From Larimichthys crocea (taxonomy: Eukaryota; Chordata; Actinopteri; Sciaenidae), in NCBI RefSeq assembly GCF_000972845.2, contig NC_040028.1, forward strand, positions 19,744,210 to 19,808,209: 64,000 nt of DNA, read 5' to 3'. Under the pieces are notes generated by a model. It was not told where the DNA came from and searched no databases. It saw nothing but the letters and a program-made list of their open reading frames with translations. Positions within the stretch are counted from its first letter, which is position 1. Every line of letters begins with the position of its first letter. This document shows positions 1 through 11,477 of this stretch, piece by piece. The translations under genes were made by a program, and so were the position numbers.

Positions 1-900
1 CTACCTGGGTCGAAAAAGGGGTCCTCATGATCCGCAAGTCTCTTGCTTATAGTTCTGTCTTACTGTAGAACCGTTCATTTTACCTCCACTTAATAACTCC
101 CAATTGCATTTTATCTCGCAACTAATCATGTAAGTATGCCTGCTATGTTCTCCTTAACAGGACTATAAAGCTATGGGGAAGTATTTTCATTCAGAATTCT
201 TGTAGTATTGATGTATTGAATGCTTAAAACATATAGATTTCAGAGATTGAGTACTACCAGTGGTACCACAGTTTGAGAACCAGGGGACTCTTTTTTTTTG
301 CTGAATAAAGCAGAAGAATGAGAGGAAAGAGGAACAGACAGAGGAAGTGAGTCATCTTCCACGAAATCCTACACACAGGGCCTTGATGATGACGAGAATT
401 GTTCCATGAGTGCTGATATAGAGAATAACAGCACAGAGACTGTTCCCTAAATGTATCACTCCGGTTCACGTGTGTCATTATCTATCTTAAAATGTAACAA
501 TGACAAATTTTTCCACTGATTAAACTCTGAATGCTCGTCAGAAGAGCACGGAGGGAAGGAAAGAAGCCGGGATACTTTAGTGCAAACCTCCAGGTGTGCT
601 CATAGACGTCAGCCGACCTTGACCAATGAGAGGAGAGCTTAAAAACTAAGCTTTGAACTTGCTCTCAGACTTGGCTAAGTGTCAAAACTATTAACTGGGC
701 TGCGGTTACATTTAGACTTACAGATCAAAGCTAACGAGCTGCTGTTCAGGAAATGATTGTGTTGCTTGGCAACCACATAGTCCCAGTCGATTTCGTGTCG
801 CCAAAAAAAAAAAAGATTAAATAAACAAACATACTATAACTATATAACTGTTAAATTCTTACTGTTAACAGATTTATTATTATATCGTATAAAAACAATA

Positions 901-986
901 TCACACTTGTTGTCGTGCCGTTATACTGAATATCAGCACGGCTGTGATTTTATATATATATATTCAGTATAACAGCATGAGTGTGA
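901..986. repeat. Palindromic MITE-like element
   Basis: A 14-base arm at 920-933 (GTTATACTGAATAT) is repeated perfectly as its reverse complement at 960-973. Outer 7-base arms TCACACT (901-907) and AGTGTGA (980-986) also pair. The centre is A/T-rich with a short TA run. The layout fits a small fold-back transposable element. I see no coding capacity and cannot name the family. Confidence 0.55.
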
Positions 987-2439
987 CATTGCTTAATTTT
1001 ATTCCACGTCTTCCTTTTCAAAACATCTTGCTTACATTGCTCACAGCGTAACTTGATCACGGACAGCTCAGTGTGTCATGCCTCATATGAGGATTTTGTG
1101 CCACGTCACTGACCTGTTTCAGAGTTTAAATGGGAACCTGACTTTGTTGTTTTTAGGGAATTTAATTCCACCGGGTTGATAAAATCCCCTCCAATGCCCA
1201 GGAGAGGAGATGAACGGGCATGTTGTTGTTGTTGTTATGGTCCGTTTGAAGGGAAAGTCCAGGGTTTAGAGGCAGGGAGGGACTTGTGTCGCATAGTCGC
1301 GGTGATGTGCTACGCTGAGTGCTGCTCATCAGAAACATAATTTGTTTTAGTGAAGATTACCAGATTCAAATCACAACATTAAGTAGCTTGTGTGGCTCGG
1401 TGTGAGAGAGAAATGTGTTTTCAAATGGCAATTTGATCAGATTAGAAATCTTATTAAATCTATGACAGGAATTACTTCACTGCTTTAATGTGATCTTTTT
1501 TATGAATTTCATTTTCAAAAAAACTTGCAGAGGGAGCACTCAAGCTTCGTCTCACACACACAGCGAGCGGCTCTTTTCTTATCCACAGTGATACCTCTCA
1601 TTTACCACCTTTTATAAAGTAATACAGCAGACCTGTCCCACTCCGCCCGTCTGTTTGTGATATGAGTTGTCACTGCTGTTGTTCTAATCGCTGCTGCTGT
1701 TGCTTCGCCTCCAGCTTCCCTGCTGAACTGAGACACCCCTGCCTCATACTTTTCAGTAACATGCAGTCGTGATGACAAGTACTAGAGTTCCCACTCAAGC
1801 TGCCTGTTCTTATAGTGCAGCACCCCAGCCCTCCACCTCCATCACCCTCCTCCTCCTCCTCCTCTTCGTCTTCCTCCACCACTTCCTCCTCTCTCTCTCC
1901 TTGAAGCCTTGTGGGATGATGATGACACCCGCCGTAATCGGTGGATGCTCAGCTTCTGACATGACACACAATCGAGAGAACCCTTCCGAACTGATCCAGG
2001 TTTCATTGTTGCGTTCAGGCACAGCGCGTCCTCTGACAAGTGGAAGGGCCTCTCACAGGAGAATAGAGAGAGTCGGTGAGGTGGGGCCTTGATTGACAGC
2101 CCTGTTGAGAAAGCAAAACCAGCTCCTGTTCCTATCTGATCTTTGCTCAGCAGTGGTGCACATTTGCTTTGCTGACCTGCTTTTTTTACCCCCTAACTGG
2201 ATGTTGTTGTACCTTTTCCCGGGCAGATTCGGGATTGGTTGAGTGGGAGAGAGGCCAGACTTCGGGCGGTGGTGGAAATTAATAAAATGTACTCTGTACT
2301 ACTGTATTTTACTCTGTGGTACTTCACTTTAGTTATACTACTACACCTCTCCAAGACATTTCGGAATAAACCTTTTACTAGAGTTTACTAAACACAAACC
2401 AGGCGGGATGGCATGCCGCTGAAGAATGATGTCGTGACT

Positions 2440-2965
2440 TTTGAATAAAGAGTATCACCATCACCCCTCCCCCCTCCATGCTTCACGGTGGGAACCACAC
2501 ATGCAGATACCAATCCATTCTCCTTCACCTCTTGGTCTTCATTTCCTGGGGCAGAGTCAGTTTCATCAGTCAGTGTTTGATGTTTTTTTGTGACAGCACT
2601 TTAAAACAAACTGAAAGTTCATGTGTTAAAATAAAGATGGACTGTCGTTGAAAATGTACTTAGTTGAGCATTTCTTGCTATAGTCAGGATAACTAGTCCA
2701 ATAGGGGTATTTACTGTATGCCAGCACTATCTCTGATGATCTCAAACACATTAAGGCGGCCATAAAATCCACTAATTAACTTTCAACAAGGCACACCTGG
2801 TAACTGGAAACCATTCATGATGACGGCCTCATGAATCGGACTCATAAGAGAATGCCAGGAATGTGCAAAGCTGTCATCAAATCAAAGGTGAGTTTAATCT
2901 TGAAGACTCTAAAACATATTTTGCTTTAGCACTTTTTTGTTTACTACGTAATTCTATCATAGATT
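2440..2965 (-). mobile_element. Tc1/mariner remnant, heavily deleted
   Basis: Stretches at 2470-2560 (CTTCACGGTGGGAACCACAC) and 2690-2890 match, in the same order, the better preserved Tc1-like copy at 49745-50880. Shared pieces include the motif around AGTCCAATAGGG and the segment reading CTCATGAA...GCAAAGCTGTCATCAAA. The tail at 2900-2965 (ACATATTTTGCTTTAGCACT and following) resembles the usual end of fish Tc1 elements. The transposase frame is gone; this is a dead fragment. Confidence 0.7.
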
Positions 2966-4435
2966 TAAACAAATCTATACTATAAAGATGAAACTAACCC
3001 AACAGTATGCAAATAGTAGTTTCAGTAAAATCAGGTCCAGCTCGACTAGGTGTAACATTAAAATACTATTTACAGTGCCAGTGATATCTTATATAATACT
3101 TGGATCATATTTACTGTATATAAGTACAGTTATCAAATACTTCTCCTTAGCTTGCGTATTTAAATTTGATACATTTCACAGAGATAAAACTTTTTATTTC
3201 ACCACATTTATTCAAGAGCTACTGTTTAGTAGTTTGACGCTTTTTGTATTACGATGTTAAAATTTGAAAAGATTATTATGAGATGAGATAAGATGATTAT
3301 GAAAGATACATTGTTTTTGATCAAACTGCATAACAGTCGTCAGAATAACGTCAAACTTCACCTCAACCAGCTACAACATTAAAATGCTGCTTACTGAAAT
3401 AGGTTATTAAACCATGTGATATATAAAAATATAACTCAACTAACTGACTATTTTACCATGGTTTTAATTACAATGCATTCATAGTATTACGGTGCTGTTA
3501 TATGAATGTTTTCTTCCATCCCTGGCTTAAGGACAGGAGCGTTCTGTTCCCAGCAGCCTTACAAACAAGATAAAGAGATCAGCGATAAACCGAGAAAAGA
3601 CGAAAGTAGGATGGGACAGAGACACCGAGAGACAAACTAACCCAGCAGGTTTCGCTGTCCGCATTCTCCCCATTCTTGTTGAGCAACAATTTCTAAACAG
3701 TGATTCATTGGCTAGTATCTAGAACAAAATGTGCCCATAGACTTCTCTCTCATGGGCTTGGAGTATCAATCAGCCCTCCTTTTTTTTATGCCAGCCTACT
3801 TCCCCCTCCACCTTTTATATCATTTCTATGAGCCTATTCTTTCATGCAATGTGATCTATTTTAAACTCGAGCCAGAAATCAGTCAGACGTGTTTTGATTT
3901 AGCACTTTACAACAGGTGGATTTCTTTTTGTTGACGGGCCACACAGTGAAAAACATGTTGCTATAGCTGCAGCCTGAGCAGAAGTGTTTACCCGAAGCTC
4001 AGATTTCAGACTGAACACTTCCACCGGTGCACGTACTGTATGATGTGCTAATGGTGGGCTATTTGTGTGCAGGAGTCCCCCCACTGTTTACCGACAGTTC
4101 GAGTTACAAGTGTTGGGGGGCAGAATGGGGGGATTAACTGTCCACCGTCTCTGCCGGATAGTGGCTGGTGCAACAGTTTGATTTTAAGTGTAATCTGAAA
4201 AGCTTGTCAGTACTGTAACTGGCTTAGACTAAAATTACCCTGAGGGGAAATAACCAGGCCGGTAATATTCCTGTAGGGATTCTTAGTGTGCTACTCAGTA
4301 AATAGTGAACATACTATATACTTTTATGACACTTTCATTCATCACTTCATTACTGTCATTGTGTTGTAATCGCAACAAGAATATATTCGTGAGGCTAACG
4401 ACAGAAGGAACAGCACAAAAACACGTTTTTAGGGT

Positions 4436-4580
4436 GACCAGTGGTGGAAAAGTTACTAAGTACATGACTTAACTACTTTAAGTTAAGTAATGTAACTCCC
4501 TAACCCATTTGTTTCAGAGGGAAATATACTTTTAACTCTGTTTGACAGCTGTAGAGTAAGACTTTACATAAAATATATAT
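4436..4580. repeat. Left part of a dispersed teleost repeat (AGTGGTGGAAA type)
   Basis: The segment begins AGTGGTGGAAAAGTTACTAA and continues through TTTCAGAGGGAAATATAC and GACAGCTGTAGAGTAAGA. I recognise this as the left part of a very common fish repeat. The matching right part (ACCAGCTACACC ... GAGTACTTTTACTTTATGT) appears at 5975-6120, so later insertions at about 4580-5400 seem to have split one element. Identification is from memory of the motif series, not from a search. Confidence 0.5.
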
Positions 4581-4599
4581 GGGGGGGTGGTATCTGTGT

Positions 4600-4905
4600 C
4601 ATCCTCAAGCTCGGGTCCTCTACCAGAGGCCTGGGAGTTTGAGGGTTCTGCGCAGTATCGTCGATGTTCTTAGGACTGCACTCGTCTGGACTGAGGCTTC
4701 AGATGTTGTTCCTGGGATTTGCTGGAGCCACTCTCTCAGTTTGGGGGTTACTGCCCCAAGTGCCCCCACTACAACGGGGACCACGCAAGCCTTGACCTTC
4801 CACATCCGTTCCAGCTGCTCTTTCAACCCTTGATACTTCTCAAGTTTCTCATGTTCCTTCTTCCTGATGTTGGCGTCAGAATATATATATTTATATTGTG
4901 GAAGT
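4600..4905 (-). pseudogene. Non-LTR retrotransposon polyprotein remnant (C-terminal part)
   Basis: Read on the minus strand this encodes a stretch containing NIRKKEHEKLEKYQGLKEQ, VVPVVVGALGAVTPKLREWL and TSTILRRTLKLPGLW. These motifs recur at the C-terminal end of fish LINE polyproteins, downstream of the reverse transcriptase. No reverse transcriptase or endonuclease motif is present, so it is a truncated and inactive insertion. It abuts the start of the dispersed repeat at 4914. The exact LINE clade is not certain. Confidence 0.6.
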
Positions 4906-4913
4906 GCCAAAAA

Positions 4914-5233
4914 CAGTTCCTCAAACGTCCACCTGAGGCTGGCTCCAGCAGTGAGTCAGTCTCCATAAGTCCCCATGTCCAAATGTCCAACTTCACAGCA
5001 GAAATAAACATGTTTACAGCCTGGTACAAAAAACAGTTTTGGTCTCTGTAGCTAATTTCCCCGTTCATGACAACTGTACTGAGGGTGAATTTATATACAA
5101 CTCACCTGTTCACATTATATTAAGGCTTAAAGTTATGCAGGATTAAGAGCGTGGACGCTTTGATCTCATCCTCTCCTCATAAACCCGTGTGTGATGTCAC
5201 ATATCCATTCTTTATACTGTCAGTGGTTACGAC
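4914..5233 (+). repeat. Copy 1 of the five-copy dispersed repeat
   Basis: It starts at CAGTTCCTCAAACGTCCAC and runs through CTCCATAAGTCCCCATGTCC, GTTTACAGCCTGGTACAAAA and TTATGCAGGATTAAGAGCGT. The same series is found at 15092-15553 and 43293-44258 on this strand, and reversed at 46280-46575 and 58719-59060. Compared with copy 2, this copy lacks part of the segment after the CGCTTTGAT motif. It contains no autonomous gene and is probably a non-autonomous DNA transposon. Confidence 0.8.
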
Positions 5234-5321
5234 CTGTTGTCGCGCATCTGATGTCTATGAGTTGGTAGCGATTCCAGACATTTCCCCTCCAAACTCCTCA
5301 GATGGTTTCATTTAAATGTGT

Positions 5322-5405
5322 TTTAAGTCAAGTCCGTTTATTTATTTAGGCAGTCATAAATTTGCCTCACTGGGCTTTACAATCTGTGGAGCATATGAGA
5401 CCTCG
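5322..5405. repeat. Short dispersed repeat fragment
   Basis: The piece carrying AGTCAAGTCCGTTTATTTAT and GCCTCACTGGGCTTTACAAT resembles a common fish repeat that I remember as AAGTTTATTTATATAGC followed by TTTGCCTCAGAGGGCTTTAC. The boundaries are approximate. Confidence 0.4.
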
Positions 5406-6189
5406 GGGATGAGAGAAAAAAACCTTTTAACGTGAAAAAACAAACCTCAGGAGGGATCTCTCCTCTACATGTGAACAGTGTAGAAAATCAGAATGACAAC
5501 ATGCAATATAGTATTGTAAACATACTTTATATGACGAATATGGATCCAGAAGGACCTCAGGCAGCTTCCGGGGGCTTTGTTGTGGTGTGGTACAAACACT
5601 AACACTCCTCTGGCGCTCTGAACTCACAGTCCAGGCGGCCCCCGGCCAACACACTGAGCTAACAGCAGCTACAGCTGGCAGCAGTTTATTTCACTGTCTG
5701 TCAGGAAACTCTGTAAATCACAGAGAGTCGATGCGACGACTTCAGAGGGAAAGCAGAAAAATACTTTCTCAGTAAAATACCATAAGCGTTACGTAGCCGG
5801 AGCACAAAGTTACATCATGAGTGAGAATAAAAGACATAACATTCATAATCATATGTCAGTGTGGCATCATAATGATTTTAAATCTCTTATTTTGTGGCAG
5901 AAAAGTTGTTGTTTTAAAGGTGGCCTGACCTCCAGGTTGGGAACTACTGGACTTAGCGACCTGTGGTCCAAACTATCTCCACCTTAACCAGCTACACCAA
6001 AAAACAACCCAATAAGGTCATTTATAATAAAATACTAGTTATATCACTCCATATGGATATTTTGCCTGCAGAACGAGTACTTTTACTTTATGTAAATATT
6101 ACTGATACTTCTGTACTTGGAGGACTTGGACCTGATTGACGTGTTACTGAGGGTCCCTGACTTACATCAACAATCATCCAAAAGCTCCA

Positions 6190-6440
6190 GAGCTCGGCCA
6201 CGTGTTGCCTCTGTTTTCTATACATGAGCCACTCACCAAAGGGCCCTGTCATTGGTCAAACATCGACATGTCCCGCCTCTGTGGAACAAAAACAACCCCC
6301 ACAGGGTCATCTGATTGGTTTACTGGAAGACCGAGCAGTGGGCTGATGGCCTGGCTGATGAATATGCATGAAACCGGTCCGCTCGGTCGGGCCTCACCCT
6401 GAGTCTCTGTCTGTCTCATCGGAACAGAATGTGGAAGTCT
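6190..6440 (+). promoter_or_regulatory. mid1ip1: Probable mid1ip1 promoter region
   Basis: This lies just upstream of the inferred first exon. It has a palindromic E-box CACGTG at 6199-6204 and two inverted CCAAT boxes (ATTGG) at 6251-6255 and 6314-6318. No TATA box is obvious. Spot14/MIG12 family genes are known lipogenic targets of ChREBP and SREBP, which act through E-boxes and nearby NF-Y (CCAAT) sites, so the combination is plausible. A full ChoRE, with two E-boxes five bases apart, is not seen. Confidence 0.45.
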
Positions 6441-6513
6441 GTGATGTAATATCAGCCAGTCTTTCACCGGAAGTCGAATCTAGTGTAGAAATAAAGCACA
6501 GCACACTGACACG
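6420..6513 (+). other. mid1ip1: mid1ip1 non-coding exon 1 (5' UTR), start approximate
   Basis: A strong donor, ACACG followed by GTAAGT, ends this exon at 6513. A good acceptor, TGCTATTTCAG, ends at 6699, giving a 186-base intron that leads into the coding exon. Vertebrate mid1ip1 genes commonly have a non-coding first exon and a single coding exon. The transcription start is inferred only from the promoter motifs upstream. Confidence 0.55.
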
Positions 6514-7010
6514 GTAAGTTTTGGGATGAGGTGCGGTCGTGCGTAAATACGCACGGTGAGGCGCTGATTGTGTTTATGTTACAAATCAAAGCTGTAGCCT
6601 TTTTGGACTCGAATGTATCCACAGCTGTCAGTGTGAAGCCACACCTTTAACAGAAAATGTGCCGAACTGACTCTCTGCTCTGCTTGTGTGCTATTTCAGG
6701 TCATTTGGGTCCGGTTACACTGCAGTAGAAGAACTTGCCAAACAGGTTGTGGCACCGCCTTTAAAGCGCGAACCCACCTGCATCTGTATTTAAGTCGGCG
6801 AGTCATCCTCCCACAAACAAGAAACTACGAGAAGGGCACAGGCAAACATCAAGAGAGGGGAAAAAAGTCAAACAGCATCGCCTGATTTTACAAGACAGCC
6901 AATCCCCGGCGCAGCATTACAGACAAGCAGACGCTCCTAAGCCGATAAGCCCGGAATTAAAGCAGAAGAAACTCGGATCCTCGCAAGACAAAAAAACAAC
7001 TCTCGCCAAG

Positions 7011-7508
7011 ATGATGATGCAGCTCCAGGAAACATCCCCCAACCAGAAAAACTCCCTCTTCAACGCCATGAACCGCTTCATCGGCGCCGTCAACAACATG
7101 GACCAGACCATCATGCTGCCAAGCATGCTGCGGGACGTCCCGCTGGAGGAGGACAGGCAGATGAGCCCGCTGAAATCGTCGGACGAGGACGAGGGCGACA
7201 TGTACAGCTACTACCAGCTGCTCAAGTCCATCCGCAGGGACATCGAGTGGGGCGTCAGGTGCGCGGCGGCCGACGAGATGCGCAAGGGGAGCATGAAGAT
7301 CACCCGCATGAACTCGTCCGCGTCCACCTCCTCGTCTGCGTCGTCGCTGTCATCCGAGGACGACGAGGAAGAGGACGAGGATTTGGAGAAGCAGTTCCAG
7401 TTCCATTTGACCGGGCTGCAAGGGGTGCTGTCCAAGCTCACACAGCAGGCCAACTCCCTCACCAAGCGCTACAAGAAGGAGATTGGCATCGGAGGATGGG
7501 GCCAGTAA
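7011..7508 (+). CDS. mid1ip1: Mid1-interacting protein 1 (Spot14/MIG12 family)
   Basis: The 165-residue intronless reading frame is a full-length member of the Spot14 (THRSP)/MID1IP1 family. The N-terminal signature NSLFNAMNRFIGAVNNMDQ lies at residues 14-32, followed by MLPSMLRDVPLEE (35-47). A second conserved block, MYSYYQLLKSIRRDIEWGV, spans 64-82. Residues 102-128 form a Ser-rich then acidic linker, and 129-159 a predicted amphipathic C-terminal helix ending TKRYKKEIG. The family binds acetyl-CoA carboxylase and promotes its polymerisation and fatty-acid synthesis, and it stabilises microtubules with MID1. A fish paralogue acts in the early embryo cortex. Three ATG codons are consecutive at 7011, 7014 and 7017; the first has A at -3 and was chosen. 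The acidic linker is encoded by repetitive GAG/GAC codons. Fish have paralogues (mid1ip1a, mid1ip1b/mid1ip1l), and I cannot say which this is. Confidence 0.95.
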   Translation: MMMQLQETSPNQKNSLFNAMNRFIGAVNNMDQTIMLPSMLRDVPLEEDRQMSPLKSSDEDEGDMYSYYQLLKSIRRDIEWGVRCAAADEMRKGSMKITRMNSSASTSSSASSLSSEDDEEEDEDLEKQFQFHLTGLQGVLSKLTQQANSLTKRYKKEIGIGGWGQ

Positions 7509-8390
7509 ACTGGGAGCGCGCACAGACACTGAAACTGTTCATATTTATCAGACTGGCTGGACTTACTTTTCTCAATTGGTCTTTTCTTATTTGCTGCTGC
7601 TTCTTCTCCTGCTGATGACATTTACGGACAAACATTTGAATGGTAGAGAAAAGGGCAGCTTACTTCTTCTCTCTTGTCTTTTTTCGGCCTACTGGTCTAC
7701 TCCGTGGTTGACATTGACTGTAGATGTGTTGATCCTGAAGAAAAAAGCTTTTGCGTATTTAACACCAGACTCATCATGTTTTGCACTCCCAAAGTGTTGC
7801 ATACGCATCATGCATCGTTCAGCTGTGACGCACAGATGAAACATATTTAAAAACCAATTATTTAATGTATTTATTACCTCGCTGAATGTTTGAGAGACAA
7901 ACTGTTGTGTGTTATTTGGAGAAGAGGTGGACTACATGAACCACAGGGACCTGCCGTCTGAACCGCCCTCCCCATCTCCTCAGTTTGGGAGGGGAGGATA
8001 CTGACAAGAGACTTAGCCTCCTGTGTGTGAGGCTGATGATGTCAGTGTGTTCAGATGTGTGTGTGTGTCCGTGTACGATCAGCTCACCTTTTAAATCCAA
8101 CGTGTTCGTGTCTTTAAGTTATGTTGCATGGAAGGAGGCAGATGCTTACTGTAGAACTGCTTATGATCGCCTTGTGTCCTACATGGTCAGTGAACCAGCT
8201 GATAATTCATCTACATAGAGAATAATGAGGGTTTTCCACCAGACGCTTTTGTTGTTGTCATTTATTTTCTATTATCATGGCATTGATGGACACGTCCATC
8301 TGTCATAAAGAAGCAAACGCTTTTGTACGCACCTTCTGCACCATTTTGTACTGATGATATGTTTCTAAAATAAACTTTTTTTATGAACTG
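7509..8390 (+). other. mid1ip1: mid1ip1 3' UTR
   Basis: About 860 bases follow the stop without another gene and lead to an AATAAA at 8369-8374. An AU-rich motif TATTTATT lies at 7868-7875, of the sort that can shorten mRNA half-life. Open frames in this stretch have no family resemblance. Confidence 0.65.
8369..8374 (+). terminator. mid1ip1: Polyadenylation signal of mid1ip1
   Basis: A canonical AATAAA is followed within about 15 bases by a T-rich run. It lies about 860 bases after the stop codon. The decayed downstream duplicate of this segment has AAGTAG at the equivalent place. Confidence 0.65.
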
Positions 8391-8576
8391 ACTTCATCTG
8401 TTATGTGTTCCTTTGTTCATGAACGTGTTCGGGATAAAACACAAAGCCTTACTTTACAGAACAGACAACGCAAACAAATAATAATTTGGCCTATTCAGCC
8501 CAAAACATGTCTAATTCATGTACTTCTTGCTTTTGTTCTCCATAATTGTAACACAGGGAATACATTATATCACATT

Positions 8577-9370
8577 TCATAGCAATATCTTTATTTATGA
8601 AGCATTTTAAGAGAATTTAAACAGAATAAAGTAGTATATTATATAGTATATTAGACAGGAAAATGTATTTAGATGTTAAAATATGGACTAAAACAGACTT
8701 TAACCATGAAATCAACAGTACTAATATCCTTTTACTGTAATATTAGAAAAGACCTGTATTTGTTATGGCAACCACAGCTGCCAGATTCTTTTTTTTACCG
8801 TAAAAACAGCAACCACAGCTGCCAGATTCTTTTTTTTACCGTAAAAACACGTTTTTCTGTGTACAGCAAAACGCTGTAATATTTAATGGCATATTTTACG
8901 GTCTTTTAGTGTCATAGTTTGGCTGTTTTTCACCATAAAAACTACAGACCATTTAAAATGTGTAATAAAGTACCAACCTTAAACATGAAATCAACACCAC
9001 TAATATCCTTTTACTGTAATATTAGAAAAGGTTATACTGTATTTATTACGGTAAAATTCTGGCAACCACAGTAACAGTAAAAAAACTTTATTTTTTTTAG
9101 TGTACAGTCATATTTAACTGCAAAACCTTTATTTATACAGCATTTCAACAGAATTTATACAGAATAAAGTAGTATTTTATATTAGAGACTGTTTATTTTA
9201 CAGTAAAACACTGTAATACTTCATGACTTTATATGGTGCATGTCAATTATATGGCAAAAGTCTGTTTCTTTTGATGGAAAAAACTTTAAATGTCAACTCA
9301 ACAGTGCTAATATCCTTTCACCGTCATTGCAGAAAAAGTTATACCGTATTTATTACAGTGAAACTCAACC
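8577..9370. repeat. Clustered complex repeat with TTACGGTAAA motifs
   Basis: The segment ACTAATATCCTTTTACTGTA recurs at about 8719 and 8999, and in altered form near 9307 and 11705. The segment AACCTTTATTTATACAGCAT and relatives recur near 8588, 9125, 11497 and 11598. Blocks of TTTACCGTAAAAAC and CAACCACAGCTGCCAGA are interleaved. This is a cluster of related non-autonomous elements or a degraded long-period tandem array. Confidence 0.6.
8768..8849. repeat. 41-bp tandem duplication
   Basis: The unit starting GCAACCACAGCTGCCAGATT and ending CCGTAAAAACA occurs at 8768-8808 and again at 8809-8849 without visible change except at the last base or two. The duplication is recent and sits inside the complex repeat cluster. 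Confidence 0.85.
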
Positions 9371-11283
9371 GCAACCACAGCAGCAACTTTACATTGTGAC
9401 ACGTCAGTACTGTGTCAAAAGTCATGTTTTATACAGCTCGTGTGGTATAAAACATCTTCTTTCTTTGTCGGACTATAAAGAATACTGTTGAAAGTGGAAA
9501 TTATTTTCTTCTGGGCCAGTGAAGCCTGAGAATCAGACTCAGTTGTCACTTGTTTTTTTTCTCTTTAAACCGCTGAGAACATTTTGAGATGTGGGCAGTG
9601 ATTCAGAAAGGACCACGGCTGTACTGTATAAACTGAGAAGAAATGTTGGACCACACATAAAAGCATCAGGACAGAAACGCTATTTTTGTATCTCGTCTCT
9701 CGAGCTCTGTCACCGCAAACAGGTGTCATCTTCTGCAATGATTTCCAATCATAGACAGCACATAAATACCACGCTGCATAGACAGTCTCAACTGTTGCCC
9801 TCCTCTTGTCAATTACATGTTGTAAGAGTTTTTAGTTTAGACAAGATGAAGCTTAATTACTGCAACCAAAACATCAGACGGGCATTTTGTTCTGAAAGTG
9901 GATAATTAGATTTTTCTGGATCATTTATGTGTGAATGACAGCTGATGACAGCTCTTGTATTATTGGCATCACACCATGAGGGCAAACAGAAATCAGAATT
10001 GTTTAGAACGCTGTCATTTGGCTGCGTAGGTGTAGCACAGTCACCATAAACGCGTTAAAAGGTGAGAGTTGGATTCATAATTTGCCTGCAGGTTGACAGG
10101 CAACATACCTGTGAGTTAAGTTTCAAGTGAGACAACACCTTGAACCACCTGAACTCTGAAACTAAAGAGCCCGAGAGGTGGTTTATTAAAAAATGTGACA
10201 TGCATTAGGAACAAATCCAAAAGATATTTTCGCTTTAATTTCTCACAATCTGCTGGTATGAAGTGAATATTTTCAGCACTGCAGAGTAGTAGATGTACTG
10301 CAGAATCAAAGAGCGAAGGTATGTACATATTTTTATTAATATATGTTGAGAAGACAGATGAACACACATGCATGTGTTAGTTTTATGTAATACCCTGCCA
10401 GATTTCCCTCACATTGTTGTGTGGGTAACTGACAGCGACAGCCTCAGAGGCCACAGAGGAATATGGGTGCAGCTGGAGTTTCTGTGTCACAATAGGTCAA
10501 TAGGCTGCATCACACCCACTTTCCACTGTCATTCACTCTCTCTCTCACACACACACACACAATGAGGGGAGCACATGCAGAAATCTCTCACTGATGATGT
10601 TAATTTCCCTCTTTTCAGTGGAGAGACAATAGCAGAGGAAACTCCTTCACAGCTCTTGTTAGTGGACGCACAAGGCCACCGGGAATAGCTGATGTTAGAT
10701 GTAGTGTAATATTATGCAGCTATGGAGCACAACTCTCTTATGTATATATCATATTATAGAAAGATTTATTCAAACAATTAGTGTGTGTTGAGACACACCT
10801 TGAAAATATTTTCTTTTCTCAGGCTGTTTACAGGAAATGCAGCCGCCGCTCTCCACATTTAGGACAAAGGTAACATACCTTTCTGCAATTGACTTAAAAT
10901 GAGGTCACGTATTTCTAAAAACATCCACTCAGATAATCTTATCATTAACCTGAAGGTGAATGTCAGAAGTTCATTACTGAGATGCTTTTACCAACACACA
11001 TGCGGGTGGAGCCTACAAAGAATGACACATAAGAACTCCTTTTCTGGGTCATAGGGAGTTTTGCAGCCTCACAGGAAAGTTGATTATCAGCGCTGGAGGA
11101 CGTATGATATAAAAATATCTCATTACAAATAAGCTGTGCAAGCATGCAGGCAAACCTACTAGGTAAATCAGTAAATAAAGTTGACTTCATCCTTGTTGTG
11201 TTCTGTTGGTACCTTCATCTTGTAACAATACATTGTATTTAACAGGCTCAAAGTATCAGTCAGATGATGTGGTGAAGTATCCC

Positions 11284-11460
11284 TCCAAAGGAAACAAATA
11301 CTTTTGTATGCACCTTCTGCACCGTTTTGTACTGATAATATGTTTCTAAAGTAGACTTCATCTGTTAGATTTGGATTTAGGCTAAAATAAAAAGCTTTAC
11401 TTAAGAACAGACAGCAAAGAAAAAACTAATTTGGCCCATTCAGACAACCAAAACACGTAA
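11284..11460 (+). pseudogene. Duplicated, decayed mid1ip1 3' end
   Basis: The bases around 11300-11372 (GCACCTTCTGCACCGTTTTG and GTTTCTAAAGTAGACTTCAT) match mid1ip1 3' UTR bases around 8322-8400 with few changes. The match resumes downstream (ACAGACAGC...AATTTGGCCCATTCAG versus 8462-8500). No coding part is included, and the polyadenylation hexamer is destroyed. Confidence 0.7.
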
Positions 11461-11477
11461 AGTTAGCACATATAGTC

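Larger units (their letters stand above)
1..6190. other. Intergenic region upstream of mid1ip1, repeat-rich
   Basis: I find no convincing exon here. The open frames are short and lack splice context or family resemblance. The interval holds a small palindromic element near 900-990, a CT/CCT-rich stretch near 1840-1900, a Tc1-like remnant at 2440-2965, pieces of a common teleost element recognisable from alternating TACTT/AAGTA motifs (2260-2360, 3040-3150, 3350-3440, 4436-4580, 5975-6120), a LINE polyprotein remnant at 4600-4905 and the first copy of the five-copy dispersed repeat at 4914-5233. The stretches 1-900, 990-1830 and 3500-4430 show nothing I can name. Confidence 0.6.

Noticed and set aside
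1670..2092. Overlapping open frames of 65-107 codons
   Set aside because: They derive from a CCT/CTC-rich tract (Glu/Arg-rich one way, Leu-rich the other). No promoter, splice site or family match was seen.
4823..5068. A peptide (NGEISYRDQNCFLYQAVNMF) that recurs on the minus strand at 43272-43490 and in other copies
   Set aside because: The recurrence follows from near-identical repeat DNA. The frames have different upstream and downstream parts in each copy and no domain.
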